A DNA stretch of 64,000 bases from Geobacter sp. DSM 9736 (GCF_900187405.1 NZ_LT896716.1:3596753-3660752), one strand, 5' to 3'. Positions 23,409 to 32,130 are shown, counted from the stretch's first letter. Program-made: numbers and translations. The notes: generated by a model not told the origin, from the sequence alone.

Positions 23409-25670
23409 GTGCATTTGACAGAGGAAAATGTGGAACGCTTTGAGTTCGAGGGAGATGCCCTGCTTTTCGGCAGGGATCCCACCGAAAATATCGTAGCGGC
23501 AGAGCTGGCCGGCCGGTTCGTCCGGCTCTTTATCCGTGACGATTCCGGTTTGCGGTTTCATGACGAGCCGTTTCATCCGTTTCTGCTCCTGGACGAGCCG
23601 GGGCGGCTCGACGGATTTCCAGGTGATGTTACGTTCCGCAGGCTCCAGGGGGAGGGGGCATTCCGGCATATTGCCTTCTTCCGTGACTGGCGTGATTGCA
23701 TAGCAGCAAAAAGCTTTATTTCGCAAGTTACCCTCCGCACCCCCTCAGCTCCCGATGCTCCCTACGTCTGGATTCCTGATCCGGTGCACCAGCATCTCCT
23801 CATCACGGGAAAGACGCTCTTCAAGGGTCTCGAGTTCGGTAAGTTGAGGCGACTCGCCCTGGATATCGAGACCTGGTGCGGAGAGAATTTCGAATTCCCC
23901 AATGCGGAGCGGGAAACGGATCGTATCGTCTCCATCGCGCTCATGGATGGGGACGGCTTCAGCCGGGTCCTTTCGGGGGACCAAATGTCGGAGCGGGAGA
24001 TGCTGGAGGAACTGAACGTTCTCATCCGGCATAACGACCCCGATGTCATAGAGGGGCACAATATCTTCTGTTTCGACCTGGAGTATATCCGCGTTCGAGC
24101 GCAACGGCACGGCGTCAGCCTGTCCTGGGGGCGCGACGGCAGCTCCCCCCGTATCACTCCTTCACGCTTCTCCATCGCCGATCGCAGCATCGACTACCCA
24201 CGTTGGAATGTCTATGGCCGCCATATTATCGATACCTATTTTCTCCTGCAGATCCATGATGTCGGTTCACGGGATCTCGATGGCTACGGCCTGAAGGCTG
24301 CAGCCGTTCACTTCGGGCTTGCTCAGCCCGACCGGGTGTATCTCGACCGTCGGCACATCAACCGGGTGTTCGCAGAGGAACCGGAGCTGCTGCGCCAGTA
24401 CAATCTGGACGACGTCCGGGAGACCCTCGCCCTTTCCAGGCTCCTTTCCTATCCTTTTTTCCTTCAGACCCGCATATTTCCCTACTCGTATCAGAACTGC
24501 ATCGTCCGGGGAAACGCAACCAAGATAAACAGCCTCCTGGTGAGGGAGTACCTCCGTCGCGGCGCCGCCATTCCAAGGCAGGAACGGCGGGAAGGCGCCG
24601 AAGGCTTCGAGGGTGGCTATACGGAAATCCTTCGGGAGGGGGTGGTGCGTCCGGTGGTCCATTGCGACGTCGCCTCGCTGTATCCATCGCTCATCCTCGT
24701 TTACCGGCTTTCTCCTGCGTCGGATCGTCTCGGCGTCTTTCTTTCCCTTTTGAAGGACCTGCGCAACTTCCGCCTTGAGGCTAAAAGAGGCGCGCGGAGT
24801 GCATCATCCCGGGAAACCAGGGATTATTTCCAGGCACTGCAGCAGGTCTTCAAGGTACTGATCAACTCCTTTTACGGCTACCTGGGTACCTCGATTCATA
24901 ACTTCGCCGACCCGGCGGCCGCCGCCCGGGTGACCGCCCTGGGCCGCGAGACCATTGTCGAAATGGTGCGCTGGCTCAAAGAGCGGGGTGCGGAGCCTGT
25001 CGAGGTGGATACCGACGGCATCTACTTCATACCTCCGTCAGATGTAGGAACTTTGGCCGAGGAAGAGGCTCTGGTGCGCAAGCTCTCGGAATCGCTGCCG
25101 CAAGGGATAGAGGTCGAACACTCCGGCAGGTATCGGGCGATGTTTTCATACAAGATGAAGAATTATGCTCTGCTGGCATACGATGGGAGGGTGACAGTAA
25201 AGGGGAGCGCACTTAAATCGAGGGGGATGGAGCGGTATCTTCGGCAGTTTATGGAGGATATGATCAGGCTTCTCCTGGCAGGAGAAGGGGAGCGTGTGGA
25301 GGAGTTGTACGCCGAATACCTGGAACGGCTGCGAAAGCATGATTTCCCGATAGAATGGCTCTCCAGGACGGAAACACTCAGTGAGTCTCCGGCTTCGTAC
25401 AGCCAGAAGGTCGGCCAGGGTAAGCGGAACCCTTCTGCTGCGTTCGAGACCGCTCTTGCTACAGGTTTAGGATACCGGTCCGGTGACAGGGTCGCATACT
25501 ACATAGCGGGTTCGAGAAGAGACATTCCGGCTTACGGGGCGTGCAAGCCGGCATGGGCATACGATCCGGGAGCTCCCGATGAGAATACGGCCTATTACGC
25601 GGACAAGCTGTACCGCCTGAAAAAGAGATTCGACCGTTTCCTGCCGCAGGAGCCGACCCTGTTTGATTAG
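23409..25670 (+). CDS. polB: Family B DNA polymerase (Pol II type)
   Basis: Replicative-type repair polymerase with proofreading, used for translesion and restart synthesis. The 753-residue protein has exonuclease motifs I (LALDIETW, D152/E154), II (HNIFCFDLEY) and III (YNLDD). The polymerase motifs are A (DVASLYPS 420-427), B (KVLINSFYGYLG 482-493) and C (VDTDGIYF, D534/D536), so both activities look intact. The length is close to E. coli Pol II. The start is unsure: GTG 23409 or, better placed after GAGG, GTG 23430. It stands alone, about 50 bases after the peroxiredoxin gene. Confidence 0.92.
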   Translation: MHLTEENVERFEFEGDALLFGRDPTENIVAAELAGRFVRLFIRDDSGLRFHDEPFHPFLLLDEPGRLDGFPGDVTFRRLQGEGAFRHIAFFRDWRDCIAAKSFISQVTLRTPSAPDAPYVWIPDPVHQHLLITGKTLFKGLEFGKLRRLALDIETWCGENFEFPNAERETDRIVSIALMDGDGFSRVLSGDQMSEREMLEELNVLIRHNDPDVIEGHNIFCFDLEYIRVRAQRHGVSLSWGRDGSSPRITPSRFSIADRSIDYPRWNVYGRHIIDTYFLLQIHDVGSRDLDGYGLKAAAVHFGLAQPDRVYLDRRHINRVFAEEPELLRQYNLDDVRETLALSRLLSYPFFLQTRIFPYSYQNCIVRGNATKINSLLVREYLRRGAAIPRQERREGAEGFEGGYTEILREGVVRPVVHCDVASLYPSLILVYRLSPASDRLGVFLSLLKDLRNFRLEAKRGARSASSRETRDYFQALQQVFKVLINSFYGYLGTSIHNFADPAAAARVTALGRETIVEMVRWLKERGAEPVEVDTDGIYFIPPSDVGTLAEEEALVRKLSESLPQGIEVEHSGRYRAMFSYKMKNYALLAYDGRVTVKGSALKSRGMERYLRQFMEDMIRLLLAGEGERVEELYAEYLERLRKHDFPIEWLSRTETLSESPASYSQKVGQGKRNPSAAFETALATGLGYRSGDRVAYYIAGSRRDIPAYGACKPAWAYDPGAPDENTAYYADKLYRLKKRFDRFLPQEPTLFD

Positions 25671-25782
25671 AATTCGTCAGGTGACCCTGCAGGAGGGGGT
25701 TTTGCCGGTGGGTGCGCTTGCTACACGGTGGCATTTGTGCTACAAACGGAGGTATCTGTGATGATATGACGAAGGAGGTCCC

Positions 25783-26202
25783 ATGCGTAACGTGGCTGCA
25801 GTCTTTTCGGTGCTTCTCCTGCTCGGCATGGCTGTTCCTGCTGTTGCTCAGGAGTCGATCAAGCCCGAAGCAGTAGTGGAAAGGATGGCATTCAAACTCG
25901 CGCGTGGAGTAACCAACGTGACGACTGCCATTGTTGAGATTCCCAAGCAGAGCTACCTTACGGTTCGGGACCGGGGGAGTATCGGCTACGTCATCGGTCC
26001 TTTGAAAGGCCTCGGGATGGGGATCTATCGACTGCTGGTGGGTGGGGCGGAAACCGTCTTTTTCATGGTGCCTCAACCGGGATATTATGACCCGATGGTA
26101 GACCCTCCGTACGTGTGGAACGGTTGGGAGGATCGGCGGCCGGAGCAGCTGAAATCACCGGGCACGGTGCAGGAAGCACCTCCCGTGAAGCAGGAGGAAT
26201 AA
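25783..26202 (+). CDS. TIGR04073-type exported protein, copy 1
   Basis: The 139-residue protein has a signal peptide (about 1-22, ending AVAQ). The TIGR04073 pattern is MAFKLARGVTNVTTAIVEIPKQSYLT, then IGYVIGPLKGLGMGIYRLLVG and a Tyr/Pro-rich end (PGYYDPMVDPPYVW). The family is named as exosortase-system associated, but no exosortase gene is nearby. A GAAGGAGG site precedes the ATG. The stop overlaps the start of a paralogue (TAATG), so the two are made together. It carries an extra Glu/Pro-rich tail that the second copy lacks. Probably periplasmic or outer-membrane associated. Confidence 0.82.
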   Translation: MRNVAAVFSVLLLLGMAVPAVAQESIKPEAVVERMAFKLARGVTNVTTAIVEIPKQSYLTVRDRGSIGYVIGPLKGLGMGIYRLLVGGAETVFFMVPQPGYYDPMVDPPYVWNGWEDRRPEQLKSPGTVQEAPPVKQEE

Positions 26203-26579
26203 TGATCCGATCTATTCAGGCACTGCTGCTGGGGGTTATGGGGGTTCTGCTGGTTGTGGGCCAGGCGGAGCAGGGATGGTGCAGCACCCAGACCATAGAG
26301 AATTCCTCGCCTCAGGAGATAGTCGACGGCATGGCCAACAAGGCGGTGCGCGGCATTGCCAACGTTGGCACCGGCTGGATCGAATTTCCGAAACAGATCT
26401 ATCTGACCTACAAAGAGGATGGGGTCGTCAAGGGGATGTTCGTCGGGCCCCTGAAGGGGGTCGGCATGACCCTGGTGCGCACGGCTGCAGGGTTCGGCGA
26501 AACCCTGACCTTTTTCCTGGCATACCCTGGTTTCTACAGCCCATACGTCGAGCCGGCCTACGTCTGGCAGAAGGAGTAG
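26202..26579 (+). CDS. TIGR04073-type exported protein, copy 2
   Basis: The 125-residue paralogue of the preceding gene has a signal peptide ending near QGWCS. The shared core is MANKAVRGIANVGTGWIEFPKQIYLT, GMFVGPLKGVGMTLVRTAAG and PGFYSPYVEPAYVW. The ATG overlaps the upstream stop, with AGGAGGAA as ribosome site. The pair probably arose by tandem duplication and may form a hetero-oligomer. A strong bidirectional terminator follows. Its function is unknown. Confidence 0.82.
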   Translation: MIRSIQALLLGVMGVLLVVGQAEQGWCSTQTIENSSPQEIVDGMANKAVRGIANVGTGWIEFPKQIYLTYKEDGVVKGMFVGPLKGVGMTLVRTAAGFGETLTFFLAYPGFYSPYVEPAYVWQKE

Positions 26580-26610
26580 CAGGTTCGGGGATTGGTATAA
26601 CGGCCAGATA

Positions 26611-26642
26611 AAAAAAGCCGCATCCGAGGATGCGGCTTTTTC
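26611..26642. terminator. Bidirectional intrinsic terminator
   Basis: GCCGCATCC and GGATGCGGC form a perfect stem with A-run on the left and T-run on the right, so it can end both the TIGR04073 operon and the convergent minus-strand gene. Confidence 0.88.
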
Positions 26643-26661
26643 GTTCCTGGGGAAGGAAAGA

Positions 26662-26910
26662 TTACTTCTTCTCTGCCGGAGCAGCAGCCGGAGCTTCTTC
26701 TTTCTTCTCTTCTTTCTTGGCCTTCTTGGCTTTCTTAGCTTTCTTTGCAGGCTTCTTCTCTTCAGCTTTCTTCTCCTCGCCAGCCGGAGCAGCAGCAGCC
26801 GGAGCAGCAGCCGGAGCTGCTTCTTTCTTTGCCGGCTCAGCGGCGAAGACGGTGCCGGCGAAAGCAACGGCAACAAGAGCGCTTACGAGGGTGGAGAGAA
26901 CTTTTTTCAT
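26662..26910 (-). CDS. Small exported Lys/Ala/Pro/Glu-rich protein
   Basis: The 82-residue product has a clear signal peptide (MKKVLSTLVSALVAVAFAG, cleavage after VFAA). The mature part is made almost only of Ala, Lys, Glu and Pro, with runs such as PAKKAKKAKKAKKEEKK. It has no fold motif and is probably disordered and highly basic in the periplasm or outside. Similar proteins occur in Geobacter relatives, with unknown role. An AGGAGG site lies 8 bases before the ATG, and a sigma-54-type promoter lies 38 bases upstream. Confidence 0.78.
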   Translation of the reverse strand: MKKVLSTLVSALVAVAFAGTVFAAEPAKKEAAPAAAPAAAAPAGEEKKAEEKKPAKKAKKAKKAKKEEKKEEAPAAAPAEKK

Positions 26911-26947
26911 TTGTGAATCCTCCTGAAGTTATTTTAGCCATTCATGA

Positions 26948-26964
26948 TTGCAGCAGTCATGCCA
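26948..26964 (-). promoter_or_regulatory. Sigma-54 (RpoN) promoter candidate
   Basis: On the minus strand this reads TGGCATGACTGCTGCAA, with GG and GC separated by exactly ten bases as required for RpoN (-24/-12). It would give a leader of about 25 bases ahead of the Lys/Ala/Pro-rich gene. No activator site was identified. Confidence 0.5.
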
Positions 26965-27135
26965 ATTTGTAAGTTCCTCTGTAGCCCAGCTTTAGAGACA
27001 TTTTCGACCGGGGCGGCCGGATGTGTGCCCCATATCATCCATTTTCCACCTCATTTGCGGTATCGGCTTCCTGGTGGTGGATTAACGGTGTTGCGAAACG
27101 GAGAGAGATATACTATGGTAACGCTGATTGCCAAG

Positions 27136-27169
27136 GCCGTGGCGGCTTGCTCCGCCGGGGCTTTTTTTT
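27136..27169 (+). terminator. Intrinsic terminator or attenuator
   Basis: GGCGG and CCGCC form a stem around CTTGCT, extended by GCC/GGC, followed by eight T. It lies about 75 bases before the radical SAM gene at 27245 and downstream of a TATACT box (27108-27113), so it could attenuate that gene or end a very short transcript. Confidence 0.55.
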
Positions 27170-27244
27170 CGGCGTCGGTTGTATGGATATTCCTGAATCT
27201 TCGGGAGCAATAAAACGAGCCGGTTTTCCGGACGAAAGCGGTAT

Positions 27245-29776
27245 ATGTCTGACCTGAATCTTCTGAAAGTGGAAAAGCCCGCCCGTTACATGGGGGGGGA
27301 GATGGGTGCGGTGCGAAAGGATGGCGCGGAGGTCCGTTTCGTGCTTGCGTTCCCCGATGTGTACGAAGTTGGCATGAGCCACCTGGGGCTGAAGATCCTG
27401 TATTCCGTACTTAACGATGTTTCATGGGCCTCCGCCGAGCGGGCCTATGCACCCTGGCCGGATATGGAAGAGTTGCTGCGGCGGGACCGCATTCAGCTCT
27501 CCACGCTGGAGACCGGGCTTCCGCTGGCCCAGGCGGACATCGTCGGATTCACTCTCCAGTACGAGCTGTCATACAGCAACATCCTGAACATGTTGGAACT
27601 GGCCGGCATCCCTCTGCTTGCCTCCGAACGGGGTGAGGATGCCCCACTCATTCTCGGCGGGGGGCCCTGCGCATACAACCCTGAGCCGCTGGCTGAATTT
27701 TTCGATGCTTTTCTCATAGGAGATGGTGAAGAGGCGGTTCTCGAGATAGCTTCCGTAGTCAGGGAATGGAAGCGGGATGGCGGATTGAGGAGCGAGCTTC
27801 TCGAGCGCCTTGCTGCTATCCAGGGAGTTTACATCCCTTCCTTCTTCAATGTGGAATATGACGGGGAGGGCAGAATCGCCGGAATCCTTCCGTTGCGGGA
27901 CGACTACCGACGGGTCAGGCGGCGCTTTCTAACCCGGCTCGATGGTGCGCCCTATCCGGCGGCTCCGGTCGTTCCCTTCCTGAAGACGGTTCACGACCGT
28001 GTAAGCCTGGAGATTTCCCGCGGATGCACACGCGGCTGCCGGTTTTGCCAGGCGGGTTACATCTATAGGCCTGTGCGTGAAAGGTCGCCCCGTACGGTGC
28101 TCCAGCTTGTAGAAGAGGCGCTGCGCAATAGCGGCTACGAGGAGATATCCCTCCTTTCCCTCTCTGCCGGAGATTACGGTTGCATCGCGCCGCTTCTCAA
28201 GGCGCTCATGGCGCGCCATGCCGACGACCGCATAGCGGTATCCTTCCCTTCGCTTCGCGTTGGAACATTGACGAAGGAGCTGGTGGAGGAGGTGAAACGG
28301 GTTCGGAAAACCGGGTTTACCCTGGCTCCCGAGGCGGGGAGCGAGCGCCTTCGCCGGGTGATCAACAAGGGTATCGAGGAGGAGAACCTGCTGCGGTCGG
28401 CGGCGGAGGTCTACGGCGCCGGGTGGCGGATGATCAAGCTCTATTTCATGATCGGCCTTCCCACCGAGACGCGGGAAGACCTCCTCGCCCTGATCGAGCT
28501 GGCGCGAAAGGTAAAGCTGGAAGGAAAGCGGCTGGGCAAGGGGGGGGATGTCAATGTTGCCGTCAGCACCTTCGTTCCCAAGGCCCATACTCCTTTCCAG
28601 TGGGAGGCTCAGATAAGTTTCGAGGAGACCCTGGAGCGGCAGCGATTCCTGCGCCAGGAGCTAAAGCGGCACCGGCTCAACTTCAAGTGGCAGGATGCTT
28701 CTCTGTCGGTGATGGAGGGTGTTTTTGCCCGCGGGGATCGCAGGCTGGGTCGGGTGCTTCTGGAGGCCAGACGGTTAGGGTGCCGGTTTGACGGCTGGGG
28801 GGAGCACTTCAGCATGTCCAAATGGCAAGAGGCGTTTGCGACAGCGGGGGTCGATCCTGCTTTCTACCACCGGCAGCGCGGTTTCGACGAGATTCTGCCA
28901 TGGGATCACCTTGATTGCGGAGTGAGCAGCGAGTACCTCCGCGCTGAACGGGAGAAGGCCGGGGTGGAAGCGGTCACTCCCGATTGCCGCACCGGCTGCA
29001 CCGGTTGTGGTGTCTGCAACTTCACAGACTTGAAGATGCTTGTTCATGATGCCGATGCTGCGGGAGAGCTGCCGGCGGCCGTATCCAAGGCGGCGCCGTT
29101 GTCCACAGGGGAGCGCCAGCGGGTCAGGCTCCGGTTCACCAAGACCGGGCGAATGCGATATCTGAGTCATCTGGAAATGATCGCCCTTTTCGGGCGTGCG
29201 GTGTCCCGGGCGGATATCCCGGTCATGTTCTCCCAGGGCTTCCACCCGCACCCGAAATTTTCGTTCGCCACAGCCCTCTCGGTGGGAGTCGAATCATATG
29301 CGGAGTATATGGACATGGAAGTTGCAGCAGGTTTTCCTCCGCAGCTGGTCATGCAAGGCTTGAATGACGTTCTTCCGGAGGGTGTCATGGTCGCGGAAGC
29401 CGAGGAAATACCATTGCGGGCTCAATCATTGTCGGTTATCATTAATGCAGTTCGGTACAAGGTCACCCTGCCGCCCCACCTGGCAGCGGGTCTCCCCGGG
29501 CAGGCGGCTCGCTTTCTCTCCCTCGACAGCTGCTCCTATCGAAGAGAAAAAAAAGGAAAGACCCAGGAGTTCGACCTGCGCCACGAACTTGTGGAGCTTA
29601 AGGCATCGGGGCCGGTCCTGGAGATGGTCGTACGAAGGGGGAAGCCTGTCGAATACGCCGCCGCGGTTACTGGTCTCACTGTCGCGGAGCTGTCTGAATC
29701 GCCCGTCGAAAAGGTCGAGGTCATTTTTGCTTCACCGGAGGAGACCCATAACGAGATGTGCGCTCCCTCCATCTGA
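27245..29776 (+). CDS. TIGR03960 radical SAM protein fused to DUF2344
   Basis: The 843-residue protein has a B12-binding-like N-terminus (about 30-200) and a radical SAM core with C261-x3-C265-x2-C268 (CTRGCRFC), LAPEAGSERLRRVINKG and LYFMIGLPTE. A Cys-rich segment follows (CRTGCTGCGVC), and a C-terminal DUF2344 domain (about 625-840) begins RLRFTKTGRMRYLSHLEM. TIGR03960 and DUF2344 genes commonly neighbour RNase G, as here, suggesting a role in RNA or ribosome modification, but the reaction is unproven. The ribosome site is weak. It is the first gene of a run with rng and a Rieske protein. Confidence 0.88.
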   Translation: MSDLNLLKVEKPARYMGGEMGAVRKDGAEVRFVLAFPDVYEVGMSHLGLKILYSVLNDVSWASAERAYAPWPDMEELLRRDRIQLSTLETGLPLAQADIVGFTLQYELSYSNILNMLELAGIPLLASERGEDAPLILGGGPCAYNPEPLAEFFDAFLIGDGEEAVLEIASVVREWKRDGGLRSELLERLAAIQGVYIPSFFNVEYDGEGRIAGILPLRDDYRRVRRRFLTRLDGAPYPAAPVVPFLKTVHDRVSLEISRGCTRGCRFCQAGYIYRPVRERSPRTVLQLVEEALRNSGYEEISLLSLSAGDYGCIAPLLKALMARHADDRIAVSFPSLRVGTLTKELVEEVKRVRKTGFTLAPEAGSERLRRVINKGIEEENLLRSAAEVYGAGWRMIKLYFMIGLPTETREDLLALIELARKVKLEGKRLGKGGDVNVAVSTFVPKAHTPFQWEAQISFEETLERQRFLRQELKRHRLNFKWQDASLSVMEGVFARGDRRLGRVLLEARRLGCRFDGWGEHFSMSKWQEAFATAGVDPAFYHRQRGFDEILPWDHLDCGVSSEYLRAEREKAGVEAVTPDCRTGCTGCGVCNFTDLKMLVHDADAAGELPAAVSKAAPLSTGERQRVRLRFTKTGRMRYLSHLEMIALFGRAVSRADIPVMFSQGFHPHPKFSFATALSVGVESYAEYMDMEVAAGFPPQLVMQGLNDVLPEGVMVAEAEEIPLRAQSLSVIINAVRYKVTLPPHLAAGLPGQAARFLSLDSCSYRREKKGKTQEFDLRHELVELKASGPVLEMVVRRGKPVEYAAAVTGLTVAELSESPVEKVEVIFASPEETHNEMCAPSI

Positions 29777-29821
29777 AATTGAGTGCAAGGTTTCACAAAT
29801 ATAGAGAGAGTGAGGTTACGG

Positions 29822-31333
29822 ATGGGTACCGAGCTTGTCATCAATACCACATCCCATGAGACACGGGTGGCGCTCATAGAGAACGGCACCATTGCGGAAC
29901 TCTACATCGAGCGGAGCAAGGTCAAGGGAATCGTCGGGAACATCTATAAGGGACGGGTCATCCGGGTCCTGCCGGGGATGCAGGCTGCCTTCGTCGACAT
30001 CGGACTCGAAAAGGCCGCATTTCTCTATGTGGCAGACGTTTTCGATGCAATAGAAGAGTATGAGTCGTTCATGGATGGGAACGGGAAAAAGGAGGAGCCG
30101 AGGGAAGGAGAGGGGCCCGTGCTTCATCCGCTTCATCCGATCGAGGAACTTCTCCAGGAGGGACAGGAACTTCTCGTGCAGGTCTCCAAGGAGCCGATCG
30201 GCACCAAGGGGGCGAGGATAACCTCACACATATCACTCCCCGGGCGCCATCTCGTCTACATGCCTACGGTGGACCATGTCGGCATCTCCCGCCGCATCGA
30301 GGATGAAGCGGAGCGGGAGCGGCTCAAGGAGATCGTCGAGCGCATCAAGCCGGCAGGTAGCGGGTTCATTGTCAGGACCGTTTCGGAAGGGAAGACCGAG
30401 GAGGACATGATCTCCGACATGAATTACCTGACGAAGCTGTGGGAGGAGATAGTCAGGCGGAAGGAGACTGCTTCCGCTCCCTCTCTCATCCATTCCGATC
30501 TGGATGTTACCCAGAAGGTTGTGCGCGATATTCTGACCGAGTCGGTCGACCGCATTGTTGTAGACTCCAAGCCCGAGTACGACAAGATCATTCAGTTCAT
30601 TTCCACCTTCATGGCAAAAACGAAATATTCCATCGAACTCTATGACGAAGAGGAGCCGATCTTCGATCACTACGGCCTTGAAGTGGAAATCAGCCGGGCG
30701 CTGGGACGCAAGGTATGGCTCAAGAGCGGCGGTTACATCATCATTGAGCAGACCGAAGCCCTCACTGCGATCGATGTTAATACCGGGAGATTCGTCGGCA
30801 AGCATAACCTTGAGGATACGATCCTCAAGACCAACCTGGAAGCGGTGAAGGAGATCGCTTACCAGTTGCGGCTTCGCAACATCGGCGGAATCATCATAAT
30901 CGACTTCATAGACATGGAGAAGGAGGTGAACCGTGACAAGGTGTTCACCGCCCTCGAAGAGGCGTTGAAGCTCGACAAGTCGAAGACGAACATCCTGAAG
31001 ATCTCCGAACTGGGCCTTGTGGAGATGACGCGCAAGCGCGTGCGTGAAAGCATCGGCCGCATGCTGTGCGAGCCCTGCCCTTACTGCGAAGGGCGTGGAT
31101 ACGTCAAGTCCAAGACAACCGTGTGCTATGAAATCTTCCGGGAGCTGCGCCGGGAGATGCTGGACATACGCGGCACCAAAGCGATGCTCACGGTCCATCC
31201 ACAGGTTGCAGATCTTCTGTACGACGAAGAGCGGCGAGGCCTGGAAGAACTGGAAAAACGGTTCAGGAAGCGGATTACGGTGCGGGCGAAGCCCGGTTTT
31301 CATCAGGAGCAGTTCGAAATCGTCATCACCTGA
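29822..31333 (+). CDS. rng: Ribonuclease G
   Basis: Endoribonuclease of the RNase E/G family, acting in rRNA maturation and mRNA decay. The ATG at 29822 gives 503 residues starting MGTELVINTTSHETRVALIE, the usual start of the family, with a GTGAGG site seven bases upstream; a GTG at 29783 is too far upstream. It contains an S1 RNA-binding region (GNIYKGRVIRVLPGMQAAFVDI), catalytic aspartates in AIDVNTGRFVGK and IIIDFIDM, and the zinc-link cysteines CEPCPYCEGRGY. The RNase E C-terminal scaffold is absent, so the G-type is assigned. Confidence 0.95.
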   Translation: MGTELVINTTSHETRVALIENGTIAELYIERSKVKGIVGNIYKGRVIRVLPGMQAAFVDIGLEKAAFLYVADVFDAIEEYESFMDGNGKKEEPREGEGPVLHPLHPIEELLQEGQELLVQVSKEPIGTKGARITSHISLPGRHLVYMPTVDHVGISRRIEDEAERERLKEIVERIKPAGSGFIVRTVSEGKTEEDMISDMNYLTKLWEEIVRRKETASAPSLIHSDLDVTQKVVRDILTESVDRIVVDSKPEYDKIIQFISTFMAKTKYSIELYDEEEPIFDHYGLEVEISRALGRKVWLKSGGYIIIEQTEALTAIDVNTGRFVGKHNLEDTILKTNLEAVKEIAYQLRLRNIGGIIIIDFIDMEKEVNRDKVFTALEEALKLDKSKTNILKISELGLVEMTRKRVRESIGRMLCEPCPYCEGRGYVKSKTTVCYEIFRELRREMLDIRGTKAMLTVHPQVADLLYDEERRGLEELEKRFRKRITVRAKPGFHQEQFEIVIT

Positions 31334-31348
31334 GGAAAGGGGGTAGGG

Positions 31349-31651
31349 ATGGTATTCGCTGCGAAAGTTTCAGAGGTTCCGAACTGGGGTAAGAAGATTG
31401 TTTCCGTTAACGGTACCCAGGTCCTTCTCGTTCAGAGCAAGGGGGAGTTCTATGCCTGTGAGCCTGAATGTCCGCACCAGGGTGCGCCTCTTTCGGGGGC
31501 GCTGTTAAAGGAGGCCGGCACCATCACCTGTCAGCGCCACGGTTACCGTTTCGACCTGAAAACCGGTGCATGCGCAGGATTTCCCCAGTACACCCTCAAA
31601 GTATACCCTGTAAGGGTCGAGGGAGAGAACATCATGGTTGACTTGGGGTAG
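31349..31651 (+). CDS. Rieske-type 2Fe-2S protein
   Basis: A 100-residue small Rieske ferredoxin. The 2Fe-2S ligands are C-P-H in EPECPHQGAPLSG and C-Q-R-H in ITCQRHGYRFD, followed by TGACAGFPQYTLKVYPV. It resembles the ferredoxin subunit of ring-hydroxylating dioxygenases and the NirD fold, but no oxygenase is nearby, so its partner is unknown. An AAAGGGGG ribosome site lies upstream, 15 bases after rng, so it probably ends that operon. Confidence 0.9.
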   Translation: MVFAAKVSEVPNWGKKIVSVNGTQVLLVQSKGEFYACEPECPHQGAPLSGALLKEAGTITCQRHGYRFDLKTGACAGFPQYTLKVYPVRVEGENIMVDLG

Positions 31652-31664
31652 ATGGAGAAAGCAG

Positions 31665-31693
31665 TTGACATCTTCTGTCCCTCCCTCTATATT
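31665..31693 (+). promoter_or_regulatory. Sigma-70 promoter of the manganese riboswitch unit
   Basis: TTGACA (31665-31670), a 17-base spacer and TATATT (31688-31693) are close to consensus. Transcription would start near 31700, at the left foot of the riboswitch. Confidence 0.8.
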
Positions 31694-31701
31694 TCTGCGA
31701 C

Positions 31702-31860
31702 GTAAAGGGGAGTAGCTATCGGTCCAATAGACCGACCCATGTCCGTCAGTACGGCTTCCGCCCGGACCTGGGGCACGACACTCCGAAGTCGATGCCAGCA
31801 AGACCTTTACCTGAAGCGTTTCAGTACGCCGAGGGTAGGGGTCTTTTTTTTACCTCGGCG
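31702..31860 (+). promoter_or_regulatory. yybP-ykoY manganese riboswitch with terminator platform
   Basis: The aptamer starts GTAAAGGGGAGTAGC (31702-31716) and ends GCCAGCAAGACCTTTAC (31794-31810), both hallmarks of the yybP-ykoY class. P1 pairs GTAAAGG with CCTTTAC. The same 3' strand (AGACCTTTACC) can pair with GGGTAGGGGTCT just before a T-run, forming a terminator. Manganese binding should hold P1 closed and prevent termination, an ON switch. A further stem (CGCCGAGG/CCTCGGCG) surrounds the T-run. The class is known to control TerC/Alx-type Mn exporters, and terC lies downstream. Confidence 0.88.
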
Positions 31861-31878
31861 ATTCCCATGGAGGTGGAA

Positions 31879-32130
31879 ATGAACCGGCATCAAAAGGAGG
31901 CAGTGAACGTGCAGAGCCCCAATAACAAAAAACGGGAGCAGCGAAGAACCGGAAAGAAGCGGAAGGAGAGAAAACCGCTCCAGAACATAGTTTCGGTCAG
32001 GGTGAGCGACCAGGAAAGGAAAGCTCTGGAAAAGGTCGCCGCGTCCACGTCGAAAAGCGTGTCTGACATCATGCGTGAGGCGATAGATCTATGGAAGCTT
32101 CAGAGGCGGAGGGTCTGTCTCGATGGATGA
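31879..32130 (+). CDS. Small ribbon-helix-helix-like protein
   Basis: The 83-residue product has a basic, Lys/Arg-rich N-terminus (NKKREQRRTGKKRKERKP) followed by a CopG/Arc-type ribbon-helix-helix: IVSVRVSDQERKALEKVAAS, then SVSDIMREAIDLWK. The ATG at 31879 has GGAGG five bases upstream, inside the 3' flank of the riboswitch. It lies between the manganese riboswitch and terC, 27 bases from the latter, so it is made when manganese is high. It may be a DNA-binding regulator of metal genes; that is inference. Membership of an antitoxin pair is unlikely, as no toxin is adjacent. Confidence 0.7.
   Translation: MNRHQKEAVNVQSPNNKKREQRRTGKKRKERKPLQNIVSVRVSDQERKALEKVAASTSKSVSDIMREAIDLWKLQRRRVCLDG

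Noticed and set aside
27001-27120. Possible c-di-GMP or cobalamin riboswitch before the radical SAM gene
   Set aside because: None of the conserved core sequences of these classes was found. Only a terminator hairpin is supported.
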